A DNA stretch of 20,789 nucleotides from Rozella allomycis CSF55 (taxonomy: Eukaryota; Rozellomycota), in NCBI GenBank assembly GCA_000442015.1, contig KE560820.1:1-20789 (forward strand), in the 5' to 3' direction. This document shows, piece after piece, positions 9,201 to 18,500 of this stretch. The stretch's first letter is position 1. Each line of letters opens with the position of its first letter. Below the pieces are notes generated by a model, which worked only from the letters and a program-made list of their open reading frames with translations, did not search any database and was not told the origin of the DNA. The position numbers and the translations under genes are program-made.

Positions 9201-11903
9201 AGCGGGATTAGAATTAAAAGCAGCTGAAGCATCAATTAAAGCTAAACAAGTATTAATTTTCATAAAGATTACAATAGTGGAAAAAGGCGAGTGATGTAGT
9301 AAATAACATGACCATTGAAGATGCAATTCCATTGCATTTAGAATTGGCAAATAAATACTTTGAATTAAATGATACCGAAAGTGCTAAATGGCATTTCATG
9401 CAAAGTGGAGAGATAAAGATTGCAATTGAGAAATTTCTTAAATCCAAGAAATGGCAAGACGCTTACGAGCTGGTTTTGAATAACAAAGATGAAAAAGATT
9501 TCTTGGATCTTATAGATGAACAAGCCAAAAAACTAGAATTTTCAAGTCCGAAAGAAGCCGAAGAAATATATTGTGTTATTAATGAGCCAGACAAGGCTAT
9601 TTTGATGTACAAGAATAAGAAAGATTATGTGAATTTGCTGGGATTAGTATCAAAGTATAGAAAGCAGCATTTGAATGAAACTTTGAATTTTATTGCTAAA
9701 GAGTTTGAATCAAGTGGTGATTATTCAACTGCCGAGATGTACTACTTGAAGGCGAATGACTGGAAATCTGCAATATCTATGCATACTTCTAACAATAATT
9801 TTGAAGATGCATATAGAGTAAGGATATTAATGGGATGTGAATAGATTGCAAAAGAATTTGGAAATGAATCAGCATTGAAACAAATAGCTTATATTTGGGC
9901 AAGATCGCTCGGAGGAGAATCAGGGGTTAATTTATTGCAAAAGTTGAATAAGTTGGAGCAAGTTATTGATTTCGCTGTGGATAATGGAAACTTTGAATTT
10001 GCATTAATTTTAAGCAAATTTTCAAAGTTTAAAGAAAAGGAAGTTGATGTTATTTATAAGCAAGCGATATTCTTGGAAGATGAAGGAAAGTATGAAGCAG
10101 CAGAAGCATTATTTGTGAAAGCTGGAAAACCAAGAGAGGCTATTTTGATGTACGTTCATAACCAAGATTGGGATTCAGCCTTGCGAGTTGCCGAACAATT
10201 TGATGTGTCCAGTTTGCAAGATGTACTTTTGGGACTAGCGAAAGAATTATTTGATAAAAAGGAATACAAAAAGGCAGAGTCTTTGATTCTAAGAGCGCAT
10301 CTTCCAGAAATTGCGATTAAACTTTATCGAGAAAACCAAATGTGGCAGCAAGCGATAAAGTTTGCACTTGAGAATTTGCCAGCCAAAGTTCCAGAGTTAA
10401 AAGCAGAGTTTGAAGTTCATTCAGCAAAACTGAATAGCAATCAATTTCAAGTCAGTCAACTGCAAGCAGCGAAACAATTGGAAATTAATCAAAAATATTC
10501 TGCTGCAGTTGATTCTTATTTGATGGTTTTAAATGATAAATATTCGACACCGCAAGATATTGAAACTGCTATTAATTCTGCATTGGATGTTGTTTATAAA
10601 CATTTACCTGATCAAATTATTGAAACAGCTAAATTAGCTTGTGATTATTACATTTCCAAATCCAAATATTTAGAAGCCGGCGATGTTTACGCAGAAGCTG
10701 GATTATTTAAAGAAGCAATTGATGCATTTATCAATGGCAATCTGTTTGATGAAGCGAGAAATTTGGCTAAAGAATCAGCGACTGAATTTGTTTCTTATGT
10801 AGAAAATTGTTATAAAAATTATTTGAAACAAAATAAAAATGCTAAAGATCTTTCATCGATTGATGTGAACGCGGCAGTTGAGTTATGCGCTAGGAATGGC
10901 GATTGGGAAAAATGTTTTGAATTGGCTAAAAATTCAGTAAGAAATATTAAACATTTTTAAGCAAAGAATTCAGAAACATTTGAGCATTATTTGAAACAGA
11001 GAGCCACAGAGTTAATTAGAGATGAACAACTTGAAAATGTTTGTGATTTATTCTTGAAACATTCTTGCCCCTTGAAGAAAGATTTTCATGCCATTTATGA
11101 TCAACTTTGTTTGTTAATTTTTAAAAATGGAGAAAAAGAATTAAAAAAGAAATTATTTCAAGTTTTATTCAATTTGGTATTTTCGTTAATTTTAGAAATA
11201 ATAAGATTGGAAATCTTTCGTTTGAATTGGCGCCAAAATCTTTACTTAAGTATCTTCTGGTTTTGTATTTAAAAGACAAAGTTGAATCATTTGAATTAAA
11301 AGGATTGAAGCCCCTTGTGGCTAAAACAAATTTAAGTCTTCTTCGCTACACTGACATTTTGCCTTGCGATGAAGCTTTCCTTGCTGCTGGAAATGCCTGC
11401 AAAGTAATACACATTGTTAATCCATTAATAGAATTCTGGCAAAACCAACATGGCGTTTGTCTGTTTCAATCGATTCCTTGATATCCAAGACGCCATTGAA
11501 GATGGAGCAAACGACATTGCATCTGGCCAAGACTTTCAATACTCGGACATTCCAAATGTATTCAAATTGCCAAAATTTAGTTCCATCGACGTAAAAACAC
11601 AATCAACAATTTATTTAGAAAAATTTAACAGAGGAAATAAGAGATTGGGTGTTGAATACCTCACTTTCTAATGAGCCACTTAGTCCAGATTTAAGAAAAT
11701 GCCAAAATTGCAGCAGCGACATTCTTATTTCATCTTTGAAATGCTGCAACTGTGAATTCGTTAATGAAACATGCATCGTCACTGGATACCCTGTCATTGA
11801 TGCTATTGAATGCGATGCGTGTCATAGAAAGGCCAACAAGGATGATTGGAACACTTACACGAAAACTTTTCATGAATGTCCATGGTGCAAGAAAATGATA
11901 TAA
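6274..11903 (+). CDS. IFT172: Intraflagellar transport protein 172
   Basis: IFT172 is the largest subunit of the IFT-B complex, which carries cargo along the axoneme and helps trains turn around at the ciliary tip. There are 20 exons: 6274-6456, 6483-6863, 6890-6989, 7016-7124, 7151-7529, 7557-7711, 7740-7989, 8020-8258, 8285-8395, 8424-8490, 8519-8807, 8839-8951, 8978-9109, 9139-9249, 9278-9817, 9845-10936, 10967-11176, 11206-11403, 11432-11590 and 11619-11903. The product is 1700 aa (human 1749). The N-terminal WD40 part has TWSPNGKKMAV, WGDKKSICNKF and SGHVDGTI. The TPR-like solenoid has AMEMYQELHKWD, ARSLGGESGVNLL, FLEDEGKYEAAEA and AFVCFNRFLDIQDAIEDG. The C terminus has EIRDWVL and TGYPV plus four C-x2-C pairs. 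Every segment lines up in order with IFT172 as I recall it. A TAA directly precedes the ATG in frame. Confidence 0.97.
7530..7556 (+). other. Stop-free 27-nt intron in IFT172
   Basis: This GTAAAA...AAAG segment is open in the coding frame and would add nine residues (VKIVINALK) if retained. I call it an intron because IFT172 homologues lack an insertion here (…LSEIAW… against ISE|VPW), its size fits, and its ends match the other introns. Confidence 0.75.
11604..11903 (+). other. IFT172 C-terminal cysteine-pair domain
   Basis: Residues about 1630-1700 contain CQNC (1634-1637), CCNC (1648-1651), Cys1658, CDAC (1671-1674) and CPWC (1693-1696) around the conserved ETCIVTGYPVI. The spacing suggests two zinc sites of RING/zinc-ribbon type. 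Vertebrate IFT172 keeps TGYP but has lost most of these cysteines. A U-box-like, ubiquitin-related role has been proposed for this region of IFT172; metal binding here is inferred. Confidence 0.7.
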
Positions 11904-12000
11904 CTTTAGCATGGATACTGTTAAATAAATTCAAATTGTACTGTATTCCAGTGTTTCTGAATATTTTTGATTTTTTGAATAAACCAAGCCACTCTAAAAA
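11904..12000. other. IFT172-RRP12 spacer with two AATAAA signals
   Basis: This 97-bp head-to-tail spacer carries AATAAA at 11924-11929, about 20 nt after the IFT172 stop, and another at 11978-11983. It must also hold the RRP12 promoter. An in-frame TAA sits just before the RRP12 ATG. Confidence 0.5.
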
Positions 12001-15000
12001 ATGCAACAAGTGTTTGCAAAGCTTCGAAATTTAGAGATTTCGAACCAGAAAAAGGTAATATACAACGAAATAGCATTATAGACATCTGCTATTCTTTCAG
12101 CGATTGAGCAGGTAACAGTTTAGATTAAGGTTGAAAAGACTATAAAGAGCAAAGGTATGGAACCACAGCCAGTTGCATATTTTGCGTCTATTGTAAGAAT
12201 TTTATAATGTTTTTAAAAGATGGTTCTTTTGCAGCAGGATGATGCCATGGATGATGCCGAGACTGCTTATGGTGCAGTGTATTTGCTTTCTCTAGTGATT
12301 CCAGAGTAAATTCAATTCTAAATTTTGAAAAGATGTTCTAATGGATTAATAAGATCCAAATGCAAAGAATTGTGGCAGTTGTTTGTAAAGTTAATGGACC
12401 AACATAACCATCACACTGCACTGATTAAGACTGTAAAAACGTTGTTACAATTTAAAAGATTATGACAAGTGTTGAGAGTATTTTAAGAGTGCAGGAAAGC
12501 AACGCCTGGGGCAAGAACAGTGTTGCAAGCGAGATGTTTTTGAAGATGGTGTCGATGTGTATGGAAACGAGGCCAAAGTTGCGCAAAAAGGCTGTCGAGG
12601 TTGTTGAGCATGTGATCAAGAATCCAGCGCCGCCTTTGACTGTGCATCCTGTTCTGCCGTATTTCTATTCGTTTGTTGAAAAGATATTTTGCGGGATCAA
12701 CAAGGCGAATGTAGAACAAACATTGCATAATCTGTGCTGGATTGGCGTGTGTGTGGGAGTGTTTGGGGAGCGCGAGATGATGGGGTTGTTGGATATGGCG
12801 TTTAAGTTTAATGGGCAGGTGAACCATGCGTCGTTTTCGCTGTTGCTGTATCAGAATGTTTTGGGTGTTTTTGAAAAAAGTTTTTATGGGGAGGAATTTG
12901 AGTGTAAGATGTTGCAGAGGATGCTTGAATGCAGACCGAATGTGAGTGATAGCGTTGTAGTGCCGTTTTGGTTGAAGACTGTGCAGTCGTTTGCAGAGAA
13001 TTGCGGTTGTTTTGATAAAGCGTTTGTGCCAATGTTTGAATCCTTGTTGAATTATTTTGAAACTGATGAGATTGAAACTGTTAAGCAGAGTGGAGAGATT
13101 GTGTGTTTGATGATTAGAAGAATGAATAATGAGCAGTTTGATAAGATTAGAGATTTTATTCTTGGAAATATTCAAAGTCTTTTTACTTGGAAGTATCAAA
13201 GTGCGCATGAAGTGTTTCTGTTTATTGTTGATGAATGTACTAGAAAGATTAATAGAGAGGAATCGCATTGTCTTGTTAGTTTGTTGGAATTGTTTATTCA
13301 GTTGCATGATGATAATGGATTTAGTTTTAAAAAGACATTGGAAGATACATTGAAGAGTTTTGTCAAGTGCATGGGGATTGAATTGTTTGTTCGTGTTGCT
13401 CCATTGAATTTGAAGCCTGGAGAGTCACAACCGAGAGCCTGGTTGTTGTCAATCTTTAAAGATAATTTAGCAAATGAAAGGTTGATGTATTTTAATGATA
13501 ATCTTTTACCGTTGGCTGATGATTTGAATAAATTTTCGATAGAATTGAAGAAACAAGGGAAAGAAATGGATTCGAAAGTGTATAAAACAGTTTCAATTCA
13601 AGTTTGGTCATTGTTTGAATCATTTTGTAATGAATGTTGCGATATTAGTGAATCTTTTCCAGTGATTGCTAAAACGTTGGGAAAAGAGTTGAATGAACAA
13701 ATTTATTTGAGGGATTTTATTTATAATGGATTGATTTGTTTGTTGAAGCAAGAGAAATGTAAAATTGAATTGAAGAAATTTTCTAAAAACTTTTTACCCT
13801 TGTTGTTTAATATTGCAATGACAGAAAATAATCAAACTTTGTTGGAATGTATTAAACATTATTTATCTATTTGTGAGAATGAATTAATTAATCAATATTT
13901 GAAGATTATGGTTAAGAAAGTTGTTTCAGTTGAGAATGAGAAGGAACAGGGGATGATTATGGATTTGATATTAACGATTGTTCCATTTTGTGATCAAGAA
14001 GGATCAACAATTTTATACAAAGTAGCAATGAATTTTATAAACAAGAATGAATCATTTGATTTAATAAAGAAAAAGAGTTATAGAATATTGATTGGATTGA
14101 TTGGTAAAATTCCTGAAAGCAACAAGGATGATTTAATATTTAAAATATTGAAATCAGATAATGTTTCATCTGGAGCGAAAAAGTTTAGAATGAATCTATT
14201 TTTAGAAATGGCGCAGAATTTGATGAAAGAAGAAGATTTAAAACATTTTCCAACAATTCTAACTGAATGCATGTTGGGTGTTAAAGAAGTTAATGAAAAA
14301 ACAAGACAAATTTCATTTCAAGTCATTGTTGCAATGGGAAATCTAATTAAAGAAAACAAATGGATTCCAATGAGTGAATTCATTAAAATGATCTTGGCTG
14401 GTCTTGGTGGTGAAACTCCTTTTATGATTAGCGCTTCTATTTTATCTCTTTCTAGAGTTTTTTATGAATTTCATGGTAATCTATTTCTGAAATTTCTTAA
14501 ATAGATCTAGTAGAAATTGAAATTGTTAAAAATACTTTAGAAATGATCTTTTGTCTTGGTGGTGCAAAAAATAAAGAAATTAATAGATCTCTTCTTTCTT
14601 TCATCAAAGTTTGCATTGTTTCTTTTCCAAAAGATTTAATTGAAGAAAATTTAAAACCAATTTTGGAAATTTTAGAAAATTTATTAAAAGATCAAAAATT
14701 AAAAGTTAAACATTTATTTGAAAGACTTTTAAGATATTTCTCTTTTGAAAAATTAATAGAAAATCTTTCTGAAGAAGCTCAAAAAGTTTTAATTAACGTC
14801 AAGAAAGCCAAAGAAAGAAGAAGAAAGAATTCTTCCAAACAAAAAGATGAAATTGAAAATGAAATTGAAGATTCAGATCAAGATTTACCTGAAATGTTAA
14901 ACAAAATGAATGTTAAAAATTCAAACTTTGATTCTTTAACTTTTGAAGAAGATGAAGAAGATCCTCTAGATTTCTTAAATGATAGAATAATCTCAAAATC

Positions 15001-15451
15001 AAGTAAATTTATTTAATTTCTAAAAATAGAATCGGTGCCATCCAAGAAAAAGATTCAAGAAAATCTTGAAACAGATCCAAATGGAAAATTAATCTTTGAA
15101 AGTGAAAACGAAAGCGACAATGAAGGCTTGGAAAATTTATTCTTAAAATCAAAAACTGGCGAATCTTTCACTAAAAATGCTTCTGGAAAAATTAAATTCA
15201 ACAAGAAGAGATCAATGGATTCTGATGATGAAGATGAAAAGTCTTTGAAAAAGCCAAAGAGTAATGAAAGAAGTGAAACTGCTTCTAAATACAAAGCTTC
15301 TAGAGCTGATGGAGACGTTAAACGCAAAAATGATAAATTTGAACCTTACGCTTACATTCCTTTAAATCAAAAGGCTGCGGGGAAAAGAAACGCTACAAAA
15401 CATCAATCAAAACTTTCTTCTATTGTCAAGAAGAATTCAAAGAGAAAATAA
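12001..15451 (+). CDS. RRP12: Ribosomal RNA-processing protein 12 (HEAT-repeat export factor)
   Basis: Rrp12 is a nucleolar HEAT-repeat protein needed for export and maturation of pre-40S and pre-60S subunits. Eight exons: 12001-12054, 12082-12111, 12139-12192, 12220-12305, 12333-12432, 12459-14475, 14505-15002 and 15030-15451. Introns are 26-29 nt and the product is 1086 aa (yeast 1228). The N terminus has the family start NQKKTSAILSAIEQTI, then YFASI, AVYLLSLVIPE and RSKCKELW. A long alpha-helical region follows, with ILSLSRVFYEF and FERLLRYFSFEKLIENL. The charged tail contains VKKAKERRRKN, acidic stretches, and the terminal hallmark EPYAYIPLNQK followed by basic residues. ATG 12001 is the only start in frame after a TAA. 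Base composition changes along the gene, from about 50% G+C near 12.55 kb to about 22% near 14.05 kb. The product may lack a few residues at the N terminus compared with yeast. Confidence 0.9.
12082..12111 (+). other. 30-nt microexon of RRP12
   Basis: This exon encodes only TSAILSAIEQ and is flanked by two 27-nt introns, so exon and introns are about the same size. It joins in phase and completes a conserved RRP12 segment. Confidence 0.75.
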
Positions 15452-15452
15452 A
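15447..15452 (+). terminator. AATAAA overlapping the RRP12 stop codon
   Basis: The RRP12 TAA (15449-15451) lies inside AATAAA, the same arrangement as at the phosphatase stop. Confidence 0.35.
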
Positions 15453-15540
15453 TTCTATTTACTTGCATTAACTGATACTATTTAAATTGCAAGTTGAATT
15501 AAAAGAAAACATTCAAAATGGTTTATTTATTTCTATGTGT
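15452..15540. other. Convergent spacer between RRP12 and the polycystin-1-like gene
   Basis: Only 89 bp separate two convergent stop codons. This leaves no room for further exons of the polycystin-1-like gene. Nothing else is visible except a minus-strand poly(A) signal. Confidence 0.6.
15522..15527 (-). terminator. AATAAA poly(A) signal of the polycystin-1-like gene
   Basis: Minus-strand AATAAA lies about 14 nt after the TAA stop. A second overlapping copy is at 15526-15531. Confidence 0.45.
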
Positions 15541-18500
15541 TTATCCAAAGAATTTATCATATAACTTTAGAAAGATACCAAACACTTTATTCTCCTCTTC
15601 GTTTCTTTCCTGATAAATGGATTTTCTGGATGTCCAAATCGCAATGATCAAACATTTAATAGGCGTGCTCAGAAATATTCCCTCGGCAATAGAGATAAAG
15701 TATGCAGAGACCCAGCTGGTGCCTTGTCCTGATCCAACAACGTACTTGAGACCGCTTATCAGAGTCACATAGGTCATTAGCAAACCGCCAAAGATAACTA
15801 GAAACCAAGTAAAATATCGAACCCAGAATGGCAGGATGGGAATCGTGTAGCTTCTGAACTCTGTTGTTAGCTGTGTTTTTTGAGCTTCTTCTTCAATCTT
15901 TTTCGCTTCAGTAATTGACTGCCAGCACATTTTCAGTTTTTGCCATTTCGTTGGCTCGATTTTGTTTACGGAAAGTTTCGATCCTAGAATGTTGACTGAT
16001 GATTTCCATAAATGAGCAAAACTTGGGTATGGAAAACTTCTGCTGAACAGAAACGTTACTATTGTTGTGCCAGGCATTGTAAGTAAACCTTGATTTAATT
16101 GAAGAATTTTATTTTACTTGTTATGTAACCAACGTATAGATTTTGCCAGAAAGATCTACTTACACCATCATCAGGAGCAAAAAACAGTGCTCCAGTCATC
16201 TTAAATAATATATTACAACTTTTATTACCATTGAGCTAATTAAACCAAGAAAGCAAACGGAAACTCTTTCGGTTCTTGTAAACAAACTACCCCTTGGAAA
16301 GGCAAAGATGGAAGCCCATAAATGCTTTGATAAACACTTCAATATTATCTTACCTCATTTTGAAGTGTAAATGTGAAAACACCTGGAAGTCTTTCTTTTA
16401 ATTTCAAATCTGTATCTGTAGTCTTTTCAGACACTAACCATTAACTAAAACCATCATACTTACGTTCAAATTCATCTTCTTTCTGATGGTCAATCCATTT
16501 GTCACATTTAAACTTGTAAACATCTCCTGTAGTGCAATTCATTATTTCAATGTACTCAACAAACCAATCAGCGTGAAAACCAGAATTGTCGTGTCTCAAG
16601 CCAATTCTACTAATATCTCCAATATCAATATAATTCAAACTAAAAGAATCGATTTGATTTCTTTCAAATTCATTTCTAAACAAGGACCCTTTCAAATAAT
16701 GTTTATCAACTTTTCCTTTCTCACCCTGAAATGAAATGTAAACTTTGGCATCTGTTCCAGCCTTTTTAACATCACCAGTCTTTATTCTAATCAAATAAAT
16801 GGTAGTAAACAATGCTTTGGTTTTACTTGCTCTTGTTTTAGCTGCATCAGCTTTATCTGCTCTATATGCCCAAAACGAGAGTAAAATGTAAACTAAATAT
16901 GTCGCGCCGAAAACGTAGCCCAAAAGTGGATCTGTTTGCAGATTTAATAATTGTTCTGCATCTTTAATAAAATCAATCTGGTTAATTGGAACATAAAAGT
17001 CTAGTGGATTTCCAATATCAATTCCAAAGTATGTCAAATGAGAACAACAACAAACAGTCGTATTGTCAGTTGACAACAAGGGCATAAATTTACATCCATC
17101 ACTTGACCATTTCTGAAGCCCTTCATTATAATATCTACATGTTCTCAAATCTATTTATTCAAATCTGTTTCTATTTACCTATTGTTGTCGTTCCATTATT
17201 AAACGTTGTATTACGGCCTTTAGGATTAGTAAACGGAAGCGTTATTAAAATGCAAGTGTTTCCTGTAGTGTCATTAACAGCGATTTCGTTTCCACCAGGC
17301 TGGCTAAGAGAAAAGGACAAGACAGTCCCAGACATACTTTATTATCAACTTTAATTTTATTTACTTTGCTGAACTTGGTGAATATGAAAATGGATTTGTT
17401 GTCATCACAATCAATTTCGCTTCAAACTCTACATTAGATCCTCCTCCAGTTATAAGGCTAGTATCCAGGTTCCCAATCCCTCCTGTTCCAGAACTAGTAA
17501 AATTTCCATTAAAAGTCGTTTCATCATCTATATTCATATCAAATTATTATCATTACGAACTTGTGCTGCTATAGTAATCGACGATGAAACAACCTGAATT
17601 TTATCACCACCAACAACTTGATTAACCAACAATCCACTCGCAATATTTCCAACCGAATTCACAATCGAACTCAAAGTCGCTGAATTAGAAGCACTTGAAC
17701 TGTCGCTCTGTGAATTATTAGACGTCGCTGCCCCCAAAATATTATCAAACGCATTCAAAAATGTCGCTCCAGTCGATGGCTCCACTCCATTGGACTTTAC
17801 ATTATCACTCAAAGACTTTAAAAATGATGCTGCACTCGCTTGTGCTTCTGGACTGATTTGATCAGAACTTGACGTGACTTCTTTAATCAAGGAAACTGAC
17901 TGCTGAACTGCTGCACTGGAAGCAACACTCGCGTCATTTGAAGCAACAATTAAATCTATAATCTGTCCACGCAAAGCACCCGTATCGGAATTCTGTGATG
18001 GCGATGCAGTATTCAAAATTGATGTTAAAACTGACGCAGTTTGCATAACTTGATCAGACTTTCCTTGTTTCGCTAATGAAGCTAAATCAGAGTTTATTAA
18101 AGTTGACGCTGCTGCAAGAGCTGCCGCTGAATCAGCTTCTGCAAATGATTTAACAGTCGCATTTAATGTAACACTAGAAAAGGCACCCAATGAATCATAA
18201 ATATAAACACTTAAAAATATCGTAAAATTATTTTGACTGTTTCCAGCTGAAAGTAGCGCAGATAGTGACGAATTAGTAGTTGGTGATTGAATCAATGGGA
18301 CAAACGGGTCAGTAGCACTCTTCTTTGATAAAAACAGATACGATAATGGTGAATCAGAATCATACCATCCATTGCAAGAAATAGTGTAAGTTGTATTTAA
18401 ATCAAATCCGGTTTGTGGATCAACTTGACAAGAACCTAATGTTGGCGGTCCATTCACAGAAAATGTAATTTCAGAAAACCCTTGTTCATTAGACGCTCCA

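Noticed and set aside
6274-11903. IFT122/WDR10 or a generic WD40-TPR protein instead of IFT172
   Set aside because: Sequence order, length (1700 aa) and specific motifs (WGDKKSICNKF, ARSLGGESGVNLL, CIVTGYPVI) fit IFT172, not IFT122.
6274-11903. IFT172 as a decayed pseudogene with many frameshifts
   Set aside because: All frame breaks coincide with 26-31 nt GT...AG introns and the spliced total is exactly 1701 codons with conserved motifs throughout.
12483-13307. Long antisense open frame (about 274 codons) opposite RRP12
   Set aside because: It lies wholly inside a conserved RRP12 exon, has a low-complexity N/H/Q/L composition expected from reading the G-rich strand backwards, and matches no family I know.
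164-15451. Non-standard genetic code with TAA/TAG/TGA read through
   Set aside because: Every in-frame stop interrupting a gene falls inside a short GT...AG segment whose removal restores frame and conserved motifs; none lies in an exon.
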